A stretch of DNA of 64,000 nucleotides from Hypoxylon rubiginosum (lineage: Eukaryota > Ascomycota > Sordariomycetes > Xylariales > Hypoxylaceae): assembly GCA_902806565.1 (NCBI GenBank), contig CADCXA010000049.1, forward strand, positions 186,001-250,000, written 5' to 3'. Shown piece after piece: positions 32,801-46,012 of this stretch. Under the pieces are notes generated by a model. It was not told the origin of the DNA. It did not search any database and worked only from the letters and a program-made list of their open reading frames with translations. The position numbers were made by a program, and so were the translations under genes. Positions within the stretch are counted from its first letter, which is position 1. Each line of letters starts with the position of its first letter.

Positions 32801-35800
32801 CGGGGAGACTGTAAAGATGTTGGAAGCTGTAGGCAAGAAAAGAGCGAGAGTCAGCAAATGCTTATGCGACCACAATGGGGGACATATATATAGGAAACGA
32901 GGGAGAGGATGGGAAGTATCTTTGTATAAGCCATCATCGCCGCCGCGAATCGCGATAGGTCGCATCGACCAGAGCTGCGCATTCCTCAGGCAGATAAAAT
33001 AGAAACTAGCGGAATCATACGAAATTCGATGCTATGCAGTCTGACTCACCTTTTTTTAGGCGTCGTTGCGCGACGTGGGAAGGCCGAATGTACAGGGTGA
33101 GAAAGCAGATGCGTAAAGGGGATTGGCGAGGATACTGGGGGCGGCGATGCAGCAGGAGCTGGGATCTGGGCCGAATAACAGCAGACCTTTCAGGGTTGTC
33201 TGGAAAGTAGGTAAAAAAGAGTACGTCTCTTATTGCGTGGGATGGTTCGCAATTAATATCTGAGGTCAGCACCAGAGCGTCAACGGGATGACGGCAGAAT
33301 TTATATATTGGCGTATAGCTCCTTAATGTAGTCGTGGACAAGAGTCTGTCGGCTGCGAGATATGCCAAGCTGAAAGCAACTGGATTTGTAGCTTGTGATG
33401 AGACAGGCAGAGAAGTATGCGCGGAAGCCTAGGTCCTTTGAATGGTTCTTCCGTCTGATCGAAAGCAAGTAACGCAGGTTTCGGGAAGGCGATGGTATTA
33501 TAGGTTTTTCCTGTGTCGTCGTGCGTATTATTTGTCTTTGTTCCGGTTATTGGGCTCTGGCGTAAACCATACTAGGTAAACCACAAGCAGGGTGTATATG
33601 TCAGGTACGCTGCAGGTTCGTCGACCTGGAAAGGCTTTCTGGGCTGGACGGTTGCAGTAGAGACGCAGGGTGTGGATATCGAAATCGCTAAAGCAGGACA
33701 GAACGAATAGCGCTGGAACAAGTTGTACAAAGTGGTAACGGTGCAGGCGCAGGCGTTCGCCGGGTTTATGGAGATACGCAAGGACGTGTTCGGATGGAAA
33801 AGCTTTATACCCTTCTCTCCTTTCTACATTAAAGGAAAGTAGAAAAATGCGTGACGAGGGAGAGTGAAGTCTATTAACTGTACAGGGAGAGGATCCAGAT
33901 GGTTAGGGAATTTTTATCATAGAAGTTTCCTGGGAACGAAGAAGGGCCTTCATTTCATCTTATACGTAGCCCGTTGCTAAAAGCTGGGGGTACCACTAGA
34001 CCTGTGCTGAGTGTCAGCCAGGTACCGTACCTTTTTTTTTCTTTCTATTAATTCCTTTTCCAAGGGGAAGGGTCGAAAATGTGGTTCATTTACCAGTTCC
34101 CAAACTTGTATCCCAAAATGAGGACAGGGGTAGAGTAATGAGTATCGGTACACGGTACACGGTACTTACACGACGCAGACTACGCTACCTTTCCTTATGG
34201 GAATGGTGGATACGGGTGGATTTGGTGGGCATGGCGGACAAGGACGGTCTGACGGCTTCGCCAAGCCGCGTGCTTGAGAGCAGGGGATGGGTTATGGGTT
34301 ATGGGTTATGGATAACAAGAGGTACCTACCCATATGCGTACATCGTACATGTACATGTAGCATCTCGTCTTGTGACAGAATGCTACATATGTATGTACGC
34401 ATATGTATGGTAACTTGGGAACTAAAGATAGTTGTGTCAAGTACCTATTTGAGGATTCATCTTTCTATTGGAGCCATTTCGACGTGGTAATGGTATATGG
34501 GGCTTTCTTCCTTTTTTTTCTTCTCTATTCCCCTTTTTTCTCCGTGTTCGAAAAGGAAAAATTAGTACATAGATGTAAGAAACGAAAAGGGGATCATCGA
34601 GGTCTCTCAGGTACATGGTATGAGGTAGGTGTGTACAAGCTACATGATGTATCTCAGGTTCACGATCAAGGACTTGGGCTTCCTTGTTAGTCGCTGTCAA
34701 AGATACTTGCAGTAGGTAATTAAGGCTGTTTCCCCGTTACGTCTCATTCCCACGGCCAAAAAAGGGCATTGCCCTGTTGGGTTTAGAGTTGACCCCCTAT
34801 TTACTATTACTACCATGTAAGATGCTGCCGAGCTGTAAACAGGGCGACGGCTCTCATCGCAGCCAGGTGGATCAGCCAACGCAGCAGAAACCAACCCAAT
34901 GGAGAGTTGCAGGTCCCATCTACGTGATGTGTTCAGCGCTCTCTGGAGATGGTGTGATCCTGCCGGCCGGTGTGAGGAGAATTTGGCTGGCTCTGGATGG
35001 ATCGCACACCTATGAGGTATTGGGTACCTACCTACGGTGTCGAAACGTAGAAACGTAGCAAGCTGGAGTATGGGTTAAGCTGACCACGCGCGCATATTGA
35101 CGCTGGAATTTCGACGAGAAAATGAACAGCAATGCAAAATGTAGAGCTAGGGGGGGCCGCGTCCCAAATCTTGAGCGTGTGTAGGCCGGTAGGTACATTA
35201 GGTGGTAGGATTTTTTTTTCTTTCTTTCTGTATTTTCTTTTGCCCAACAGGGGCCGCAAGAAGGGCTATTGTCCAAGGGAGATCCTCTTATCATTTGGGA
35301 TGCTTGCTCCACTCCGGTAATATTCCCCTTACGCTAACCAGGACCTAACCTTGCCGCCCTTTTCGAATCTTTCTCGAATGCCTTTCTGCTTTTGGCACTA
35401 GGAATCGACCCGGCCGCAAGTCTGGGGTCTGCTTGAAACTTGGCGGGCACTTGAGCCGCCATGGGAAACAATAGCTTTTGCTCCGTGGCGAGCGAGATTC
35501 ATCCAAGCGAGATATCATATCGTATGTGTCTGAGAGCTTCTTGTTTGTTTCTTTTGTTAGAAAGCACCTAGCAGGGTTCTCATACGGACTTAAGGGGAGT
35601 AAGGAGTATCTTATTAGACCTGTGTCATATTTTGATTTTGGGGATAGGTACAAGCTACGTATTCTAGGACCCTTCTTTTCTGTGATGTAACGCCATGATG
35701 GCAATTCAATAATTTCCATGAGCTCAAGACATTAGGTAAGTCATCCTTCTACCTGCTATACATATATGTGTTTATACCTAGGTATGTTTACACATGTCAA

Positions 35801-37566
35801 TGTAACCCAATAGTTTGGATTGTTTCTTTCTTACTATGATAAAACGTTGTACCTTGAATAGGTATTTACAGTACTATGTAGTAGGCTAAAGGATGTCCTG
35901 ACGGATTCCATCAACTCCATAAGCGGGTCGACGGAACTAGGGGAAGACGGAACGAAGATAATTTGGCCAAAGGGCAATGGAATTGGGGGGACACGAGCCA
36001 CTACATACTACATACGCCGCGCGCGCCTCGCTGACAGCAATCGAGCCACAAGAATCGGGTAGTTCGAATGTGCCACGATACCTACACAGCAGGTAGCGAT
36101 AAATTGCTCCATTACCTATCTTGTTACCATGTCCTGTGTTCGCTGTGCCGTTAGCGTGAGAATCTTCCGTAAATCAGATGTCATAAACACTAGACACCAG
36201 CTCAAACACCGCGAGACAAACGATGTCGGCTGAATATTGCCTCTGTATAACGGAACATTCTGGCTAGATGCCGAGGTAGTTTCAACCTTCGCCTGAGGCT
36301 TGCGCAAGATCTCAGGATTATGTCCGGTGACGGCATCTTTGTCTCTTTTCTCGGTTCGTACAGCGCCACATGTGTATATGTACAATTGAGGCAGACCATG
36401 GCTATGGGAATGTCGAGTCTAGAACAATTGCGATATGACGTATGAAGCAAACAGCGAGGTTACAAGTGTTTTAACCTACATATCTACATGTATGTACTTA
36501 ATATACAGATAAATACTCTAGCAGTGGGAAAATCGGCATAATATTCCCATGTTAGGCGTTATACTCGGAGCCCACCGTAGTGGTCTATATCGAATATCCC
36601 AGCGCTACGGATCCAGATTCGTTCAACCGAGATTCGTCTGTCGCGGGATAACATGATAAGCATAGAATGAAAACCTATTGCGTAGGCTTGTGACGCAGCC
36701 TCGCACAAAACGGACTGCGGCACGAATGCGGTTGATGCCGCCCGCGCTGCACAGGAGCGTGTCACCGAAAGTCTTAACAAATCAAGATACCCTTGTATGG
36801 CGTGGCTGATGGTTATGCACGATCGTCTGATATTTCCGCAGCCGTTCTCCTACATACCTCATAGTAGAAGGGTTTGCCTATGCTGTCAGCTGATAATTTT
36901 GTGCGAAGACGCCCTTGGACTGCTTGGACTGCTTGGACTGCGCAACTAACGGCATAGCCGCTCCGCAGTCTTGGGTAACGTTAATAATATCGACGTTAGC
37001 CTAGCCGTCTCGGCCGTCCAATACGTGGTAAGAATCTTACACTCCTTATACAAGAGTCGGATGACATGCTTTCTCCTCGAATCAGTATCACCAATAACGA
37101 CATAGGGGCATGTCAGCGAACATTGGGGATTCTGATCGACCTAACGATTAAATCAAATCGACTCGGGTCCCCGATTGGTAACCCCTCAAGACCCCCCCAC
37201 GGTATACTGGGGGAATGACTCAAAAAAAAGATCAACGTTGATCGCACTATTTAGTCCAGTTTCAGTTCCTAAGCGATTATAAGCGATTGGGGGGTTCCAG
37301 AATAGGTCTGAAGTAGGCGAATTGCCCGCCAATGGCTGGAAAAGGAAGGTCTCATGCGACCACTCCAATCACTTTTATGACTCCTAACATTCCTAGCATT
37401 CCTAGTATTCCTACCTAGGTAGCTTCAGCGCGGAAGTGGTCCCGTACTTCGTCCGATGCTGCAACTAAGAGACGGGAGCAACCTAGCGCGCGCTGTGACG
37501 GTGGCCTTGGACATTACCTAAGGTAAGTGACAGGATATCAGTCAACCGGTGAGCCGGTCAAACGCG

Positions 37567-37977
37567 TTAAGGGGCGGTGCAACGTTTGCATGTTAGGACA
37601 AGAGCTGTAGATGAATAAGCTTGATATGAGAATGTAATTTGTATTGTCCTTCGAGACCGAAATACTTTGACTTGTTTTGGCAATGCCATCCGAGAGGCGA
37701 CGGCGTCTGTTGAGGCTGAAGAGTCGGGACTATCCATCTCCCCGGAAGTCGTCCAGCCAGCCGATGCCATCACACAGATGCATGGCCTCGTCATACCCAA
37801 GAGTTTCAGCCGAATTACCAATCTTTGGGCGTTACAGTGTCCGATGGACACCGACGACCTGGACTTACCGAGGCGTAAGGGCAGCTGAGCGCCGGTCCGA
37901 TTATCATCAGCATCGGACGTACGGGGCACCTTTACCGCTTCGATAGGTAACCTATGAACCGCATCCGCGACGAACAT
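37567..37977 (-). pseudogene. Possible relic of an FAD monooxygenase
   Basis: An open frame of 136 codons on the minus strand begins MFVADAVHRLPIEAVK, which resembles the GDAVHRxPP motif of flavoprotein monooxygenases. What follows does not continue the family pattern, and a protein-like fragment in another frame (GYDEAMHLCDGIGWLDDFRG) lies close by. No GxGxxG nucleotide-binding start was found upstream. It is either a decayed gene or a chance likeness. Confidence 0.2.
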
Positions 37978-40900
37978 AGCTCCGCGATTTGGACACTAAC
38001 GCGTAAGTCGACGAGATGATTTGCAATCTAGGTGTGGCAGAGAATGAGATTGTTCAGCTAGAACAAACACGACTTCCAAACATTTCTCGTTTCCCGAAAC
38101 AACTTTCAATATAACGGCTTACGTAGGCGTTCGTTTGTCGACCTGATAATGTGCGACACGAAAGCTTGGATATCCAGATCGCCAAGGCCACTACGGTGGG
38201 AGCAGTGTTCTCTTGGTCAACAGAAGGCGATATGCAGCAGCAACGACAGCTATGGGAGATAATCGCTTATCGTATCAAGCGGCAAAGGGGATAGAAGAAG
38301 CGAACAAGTTGTCGTATGTGCGACCCTGAGCCCGACTATTTTCTTTAGAATTTCTGACAAATGATAGCGTGACAGCGTGATAAGCCGTAGAGAAGCCTCG
38401 AATATGGCCCTCGACTAGTTTCTAGTGAGTCTAAATTATCGGGCGGCGACCTGCATAGAACTGCTGCTGCTCTGCCGGCATACACATACATTCCAGCGGG
38501 TACTCGTGAGCGTAACCCATGTTAGAGCCTGGCAAGCTCTGGTAAGCCCTGGCAGCCTAGTAGTAGTACTTTGGACTTGCAAGGCAGGTTGACAGGTCGA
38601 CTAGGGCAAAGCCAGGGGTTTGAAGGGGCTGCATGAAAGAAAGGGGTGGGTTTTCCATTAGAAAACTTCTAGAAGAACTAGAAGAAAACTGATGGAGAGG
38701 TTGCCCTGTGGCCTGTGGGGGATGCATTAGGTAGTGGGCCGCTGTAGAACCCGTCAGCCCGTTACAACCTACGCCACGGCCCATTGCAAATCGTGTTGTA
38801 CCTGACCTGACCCCTAAACACCATGGACAGCTTCTAACCCTTTTAACCCTCCAACCCTTCGACCCGGCGCCCACCAACTATCGTTCCCCACAAACATGTA
38901 ACAGATGTTTAACCACACTGAACATGGTCGTAAACCGGCAATAATATTAACGATCCAGGGGACTCGCAATAAAGATGAATTCTAGACCGATTCCCAGCCC
39001 ATTCTTATGTCGCCATCGTCCTGAGCCGAGTCCACTTCCACCAAAAAACAACGTCGATCTTCCTTTCTTCGTCCACCGCGGTTGAAATTGAAACTATGAA
39101 TACCAGGTACGCAATTATTTTCAAGCCACCACTCTACCAAAACAACGACACATTTCGTCTAGCCACTTGAACGCACCAGCCTCTTTGACCCCCAATCTCA
39201 TTACCTACATGTACCTACCAAGCTGGTCGCCCAAAGCACACGAGCGCATACAGTACCATGTACCTGAGTGTCGCTCACGCCAAGGAACAGGGAATATCTC
39301 ACCAATCGGCCCATCTGTTTCAGCACTTGATGTGATGCCTTGACTCGCTCGCTTGCCGCGTCCTTCGTGTGTTGCGCGAGGTTTCCACGCGGCGTCTTTC
39401 ACGTCGAGAGAGGTTTGTTATCTCGGGTTGGACATCTGCTCGCACCCTCATAGCTTGCTTACCATGAAGGTAACGTACACAGGTACAATCCTACCTGAAA
39501 GCACGATAAGAGAGGCCGGCATGATGCTATCATACATGGATGTATGTGCCTTTCGAGGGCCACGAGTACGGGTGTACTCGATACCTACATGACTCGGGTA
39601 CTACTTACTACCAAGTACTTAGCCCTGGAGAAATCGAGTTACCACAACTGCCACATGGCTCTCCACTCATTTTACTGTTCCTGCATTAGCCAGGGCTCGC
39701 GCCAGACCACCCAACAATTTACGGCCTGTATTGTACCTGGGTACTTACACTTGTATTGTTACTTACAGCCAGGTGAGAGACCCAAACCAAACTCATTCCG
39801 CCTCTGGCCCTTGTGATCCCGGGCGAAGGCAACGTCAAATTTTTTCCAAACTTGCCAGGTTCTAAACTTCGGTCATCGTACCTGGTAACCTGGATTTTGC
39901 TTGTTTCGGTATAACATTATGATTACAGATGAATGGACACGGCCCAAAGGATATCAAAGCTTCTCCCAACCTCGACAAATAAAATTTGGTCGTACCGGTA
40001 TCATGGTTCGCACGGCACGAGTCCTTCGAGGCCATGGCCATGGCCCGACTGCCCGATAGATGGTGATCTCGCACATCCTCGGCGTGTCGGAATGCTTACC
40101 AAGTGTTGTTACCTGAATGATTTCGTCAAGGGAATGGCGAGAATACCTTCGTCAACGCCATAGGGGCCGTTTTACGAGCGTCACATCCGTTATCCAACAC
40201 TGGTTGGCTATCGTACACGTTTGCAATTAACATGATGCCTCACATCCCGATGCCGTGCCTACGCAATCAACGTAGGCGCAGCGTTTTATCGTCATGTGAT
40301 TCCTCGCCCAAACGGATCAATGAGGACACGGCATCCATTTCTCTGGGTCTTGTTGGTTCGACGACCTCTAATTCTCAACCAATGATGCTTTCGAGAACTT
40401 GACTACATCATTTCGCATTCCAACTTACTAACTTGGCACATCATCTTCTTGTCGCGAGCCATGTACCAGAGAATAAGGACCATAGCTGCATGGCTGCTTA
40501 CTGCGAAGTCTAGCAGCAAAAACAAAAAAAAACAATAATAATTCTTTTCGAGCTTTTGCACTAGTCAACCCAGTCGCCGAGTTGCCTCTTACGAATAGCA
40601 TCCGCTACTAAAGACCCACGCTCCCCACGGCACCCAGGGAGATCTCCATACCCAACGACACGGTATTACCTATGTAGCAGCAGGGCGTCTAGCCATCCAG
40701 CCATCGTGTCGTCAGATTCTTATTATTTCCAAACTAGCGGGACAGTCTCCCGACCCTATCTGGTTACACATCGCCGTAGCAGGTCTAGCTTTGATCTGTC
40801 ATCTAAAGTTGATCTCCATCCAGACTACCACCTACATAGTATGTACCCATAGTCCTACAGATACATCAATGTCCCTTAGTCGTCGTTGGTAACTTAGGGA

Positions 40901-43900
40901 TAAGGTGTACGGACCTTTTATCCCAGCCAGACGCCTTTTGCCGCCACTCAACAGTCTGCCGAGACCAGAGACTAGAAATGATCAGCTTGTTTGGCGACGC
41001 TGACGGGTATCCCGAAGTCCACAAAATGGATGGCTTTTCCGTCGAAGCTTGAGCGGTTCTTGAACCCGGCACGGGAGTCTACCCGGCATCCACAGAACCA
41101 AATCTATTGCCTTCCTATGCACATATCGTCTAAAGCGAGGCCAGGACGTGTCTTGAGGGCTATTGCATATAGACATATCAAAATTTTCATGATATATCAT
41201 TTTCAGTACCCTGGTATATGGTTTCCCAATAGGCCGGGTCGCCGACTCAAAAAAGCAACAGGGCACATGTCTCTCAGGTCACTATGTACCGCTCGACTCG
41301 ATTCTTGAAGTACCGTTCTTGCCGAGCCTGTCCTACCAGAGAAAGCGTAAGCAAGACCACGAGAAGTTTACATTGGTGAAGCAATTCCTGCACTTAACAG
41401 CTTCGAGACTACCAAGAGTTAAGGTGCAGAAATGCCTAGGGCAAGTAGCTGGCGATCTCGTTTTACGTTGCCGTCCCAGCACCACGGCCCCGAGTTGCCC
41501 TAAATGGGCTAGACGTTGTGGACCGCTGCGAGACGGCTCACATCCGAAATAGCATCATATTAACCATGTCAAGTTTCGTGACCCACGGTTGCATGACAGC
41601 ATTTGGGAAGACCCACTAGATCATTTCCAGAAGCGTCACCAATTTCGAAAATTTCCCAACCTAAGCTACAGTACTTGGTCCGGAGTCACCTATCTGGCTA
41701 GAACCGATATACATGTAAGTAGCCTATCTTCCGTATTCTCAGACCAAACGACTAGGGATCAGGTGCTCGAGGACCGAATATCCCTTTTTATCATGTGCTG
41801 TAAGGTGAGGGCGATAGCCCTCGTTGGGTCATGAACCCGTTGAGCAGAACAGCTCCAAAAAAATATTTTGAGACTTGTCATGCCGGGCGTTATTGGTCCC
41901 GGCAGTTACAAATGTTTACGTCGGGACTTAGTCGAATCTGTCATATTCCATTCGGGCAAGGATCAGGCAGTACCCTTGTTCGACCTGCTCGATGAGGGCT
42001 CGTGGGACCGGGGAAGTTTTCCGTCACGGCGGATTAGCCATTACGCTCGCCCTAGATTGACGCGCTGGTCAAATTGCGAAGGAAAATTTTTCACCCAAGG
42101 ACCTCCTGAGTTTTGACGGGCAAGTTTTCCTCGGAAGGGCATTGTTGATGCAAAACTCGCCCCGACTTCGAGCACGTACGAATTCGGCAAGCCTTTCGCC
42201 GGATAGCTGTTGGGATACCGAACTGACCACCAGCTGATCAGAGACTTATCAGTATCTCTAACCCGGCAGGCAAAGTAGCAAAGGGTTAGGTGAATGGATA
42301 TGGCCTTGTTGGCTAGGATTATTATATCACTTGGTAAGTTTTCCACGAGGACTTCCCGCGCGGAAAGTTTCCTCCCTGTTCGTCCCATCAATAAGTACCA
42401 TGACTTGTTTGTGGAAACACGGACTCTAGAACACATTCCCGGTGTTTTAACCAAATTTCCATTCCCCTGTCCAATAGCGGAAGATAGGGCTGTAAGTCCT
42501 GAATTTGGCGGCAACAAATTTGTAGCCTCTATTGAACCTCACTAGCGTGTCCTTACATGGATCGTCTAGATTGATTCAACTCACTGCAACAAGATGAACA
42601 TATACGTAGGTAGTAATAAGTCGAATGAAGGGGGTGTCGACCCGACAACGACAACTTCGTGAGCATCCATGACTCGTCTTCTCGATACGGCCAGAGGTCA
42701 TGGCGACTCGCATCAAAAAGCAAAGACGTAATGGGTACATTAAGCATCTAGAAGCCATTCCCAAAGGAGTCACCTTGTGCTCTCCGGTCTTCCCTTTTGC
42801 CTCCATCCACTCTTTATTTTTTGCCATCATCTCAGTCCTACCCCATTCTCCATAAGCTCATAAATCAAGTCATAACAGAGTTCAATTATCGTGGTCAATT
42901 AGGACTTGCTCCATGTGCTGTAGTGCTGTATATCGGTGGCTTGTGTTGGCTGTGCAGTCCGGCAGGCAAATGATTTTTGTTGGATCCGTGCCATACAGAT
43001 GCAGTATGATAGGTACAATAGTCCTTCAGAATGATAGGATGGTCATCGTATTTCGATATCATCCCTCTGCAGACCTTACCTATCAACATGGATCAGGCCA
43101 GCACGCGACGGCATCCTTCTCCTATCAGTGCGGCTTACTCGCTAAGGCAATACCTCGGTGAGGTGCGGTGTGAATCGCAGATTTCTTAAACATATAATAT
43201 GTTCCCACGTGGTATTGCAGCAGGGGTCGCCTGAAACGGTGGTTACTGGATTCGGTCGAAGGCTACCTCGCCGAATGTACCGGCTGCTATCCCCGACATG
43301 ACCGAATTTTCTTCTCTAGGGTCTAGGTTGACCGGTGTGAAACTACTCTGCCCTAAGTGCCTATATCATCGCATGTTATGCTTCCATGAAAGCGAACGAT
43401 TCCAAAGTCTACCTAAGAGTTAAGAGGAAAAAGGGGGGCCTGCGGCAGGTAGCCTAGCCGTCTGGCCGTCCACGATAACTTGGAGCAAAAAAGCACGAGT
43501 CGACCTGTCGACTTTGCGATGACAAGAGGTACCCTCCTACTCAAGCCGGAGCCCAATCGGGTTCCCGAGGGTTGGAGTTGGGCTCTTCCATATCTGTACT
43601 GTACTGTTACATACAAAACCTTGCATCGTGCAGCCCTAACGAAATAGATAAAAGATGGGGGACAATGGGGGATGTTTTTTCCCAGGCGTATTTTTGCCTC
43701 CTCCATATCACAGATGACCTATTACTCATAGAACATAGTATATCTGAGGCGGGAGGCATTATCGTGACCCGTCGTTATTGGTAGCCTCACGTTTCGAGTC
43801 AACCGATTTATTCTCGAAATGCGAAATGTGTAATGTGTATTTGTGTATCGCGGGAGGCGGTGACGTATGAAGGCGTTTAGGTACGGGCGTATGCGGGATG

Positions 43901-44465
43901 CGGGTGTAGGTGCAGCTAAGCCACTATTCTTAGCAAGGTCTCGACTTACACACACGTCGGGTACATCCATCGCGACTGTAACGCGGGCTACGCGGGACGC
44001 ATCCAGCGTAAGCACATGTACCCAAGCAAAGCCTAAGCCACAGCTGCCGCGCCCCACCAACATACTACAGCTGTCCATCCACTGGCATCCAGGCCAGCAA
44101 CGTCAACCCTCCAAACCCCCAAACCCCCCACCATCGAACGTCTACCGAACCCGACTCGGAGCTCGTCAAGAGCCTCATACCCGCACGCAAACGATTTGGA
44201 ATTACACGTACACGTAGCCAGGCTAAAGGGCAGCGAGATTTTTCGTGTCTGTGTGTATATGTGTGTGTCCGTGTGTTTCAGGTTTTAGGCACCAAGCAAG
44301 CAAGCGGAAGCACGGAGACGAGTTCCGACACTCTTTCGTACTCGAATCGGTTGGGCAAGCCTGCCTTATTTTTTTTATTCGTAAAAAGAAAAGAAGAACA
44401 ATATACCGGTACGGTCCTCGGGTAAAGCCGTAAAAAAAAAAACCCGAAACGGTACAACAACAACA

Positions 44466-45248
44466 ATGTCCATCATCCAACAGCACACGCAGGCGTCGCT
44501 CAGCGACGCCTGGCGGACCATCAACATCGACGCCCTGGACCCAGACTCGTCGCAGAACTTCGACACGTCCACCCTCCACCCGCCGCTGCCCGAGATCGGC
44601 GAGGCTGAGGTCCGGCAGCTGAACGCGCAGGTCCGGCAGCTGCTGCGCGGCGGCGACGCCGAGGGCGCGCTGCGAGGCTGTCTCGAGAGCCCCGTCTACA
44701 ATGGGAGCGATGGTGCCAAGGTATGTCGTAACTAAGGGGTGCTAGGTGTTAGGGAAATGGAATTAAGGGGCTTAGGAGTATAGACCTAAGGAGGGAATAA
44801 GGTGCTAATAACTCTGCGGTGATATAGGACTCCCACATGCAGACCGTCGTCGAGGTCCTACAGTCTATCAAGGCCAGCGAGATGACGCCGATGCTGCAAC
44901 GGATCTATGGCTCGGAGGGCGGGAGCGAACTGTTGGATGTGTTGGTAAAATACTTGTATGTTGCTCCTCGCACTTCTTTTACTAGAACCACCATCGGAGA
45001 TCCAGAAATCTAACCTAGAATACAGATATAAAGGCATGGCGGGAGGATCGTTGAGCGGAGGGCGGACGCCGACGCGGAACTTGACGCCGCAAGCCACCGG
45101 GTTCAGCCAGATGGGCTCCCGGCCCGGCGCCATGAACGAATCTACGGGGTCGGGCATGAGCGTGTTGTTAAGCTGGCACGAGAAGGTCGTCGATGTCGCG
45201 GGCCTGGGCAGCATAGAACGATGCATGACGGACTGGCGTAAAGTCTAG
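44466..45248 (+). CDS. arc15: Arp2/3 complex subunit 5 (ARPC5, p16)
   Basis: Three exons, 44466-44720, 44828-44955 and 45026-45248, with introns of 107 and 70 nt, encode 201 aa. The N-terminus MSIIQQHTQASLSDAWRTIN and the segment LRGGDAEGALRGCLESPVYN match ARPC5. The second exon (MQTVVEVLQSIKASEMTPML) and the ending SWHEKVVDVAGLGSIERCMT are also diagnostic. There is a Gly/Ser/Thr-rich insert (SLSGGRTPTRNLTPQ) between exons typical of fungal copies. ARPC5 is the smallest scaffold subunit of the seven-part complex that nucleates branched actin at endocytic patches. AP-2 alpha, another endocytic protein, is encoded about 5 kb further on, though linkage need not mean co-regulation. Confidence 0.95.
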
Positions 45249-46012
45249 AGAGCTATAGTTGCTATCTACTACCTATAAATGAGATCACGAATTCATCCTA
45301 ATGTCTGTCTATTCCCACCGCTAGCAGCTCTTTCTTGTTATCTACCTAGTTCCCGTGTGCGTAAGTAGTGGACGTTCAAGAGGCATATATATTCTCCGTA
45401 GACCACACCTGCGCCCTCCCGAGCTCGACCTACATACATACGCATCATTCCATTTGGATAAGTCTTGTCAAGTACATGGATAAAATGCATTTAACCCTTG
45501 AAGCTCTCGAACTTGCCCCCATAAGGGTATGTACCTAGGTACTCTAGACGCGTCTTGTGGTAGCCGCGATACCGTGTTTTCAACATCATATTGGAAGGAG
45601 CTCTTTTGATAGATACTTCAGTACCTTCCTTACGCGTCGCATCTTTCGATTCTGTTTTTCTGTTTTTCTCCCACAAACCCTAATTGCAATTTCAACATCT
45701 CCCACATTTCTCACATCTCCCACATCTCCCACCCTCGTTCAACATTTCTAATCCATCAACAGCCTGACTTCGACCAAGATACCGGTCGACCAGGCTGGTT
45801 GATTGATTGGCAGTTTCAATAAGTTCTTGCCTAGTTCACCGCAGTCATTCTCTGTTGTTTTTGAGATTCATTCTACATTCTTCATTCGACTACATTGACA
45901 CCTTCTCTGGTTGGGCTATCTCCCACCTGACTCCGAAACCACTTACTGAGGCCGAATATTTACGTTGATTATTCGCTCGTTCTATCCGCACGCCCGGATC
46001 GTCGCCGCCATA
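45249..46012. other. Intergenic, promoter of the zinc-finger gene
   Basis: Pyrimidine-rich tract (repeated CTCCCACAT units at about 45700-45735) upstream of the zinc-finger gene, typical of fungal promoters. No other feature seen. Confidence 0.5.

Larger units (their letters stand above)
26435..44465. other. 18-kb gene desert
   Basis: No protein gene can be supported in about 18 kb, although elsewhere in the window genes come roughly every 2-3 kb. Base composition is mixed rather than uniformly AT-rich, so it does not look like a classic RIP-mutated repeat island. The left half (28.2-34.6 kb) is full of A- and T-runs and purine/pyrimidine tracts. The right half has scattered 60-150 codon frames on both strands without motifs. 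Short fragments look protein-like, for example near 37.9 kb and 41.0 kb, and may be gene relics. Small tandem repeats occur at 28240-28269, 34283-34312, 36914-36941 and elsewhere. Confidence 0.6.

Noticed and set aside
34283..34312. GGTTATG repeats as an interstitial telomere
   Set aside because: The unit is not the fungal telomere repeat TTAGGG, and only about three copies occur.
42041..42517. 158-codon minus-strand frame in the desert
   Set aside because: No recognisable domain, and a competing open frame on the other strand; kept only as part of the desert.
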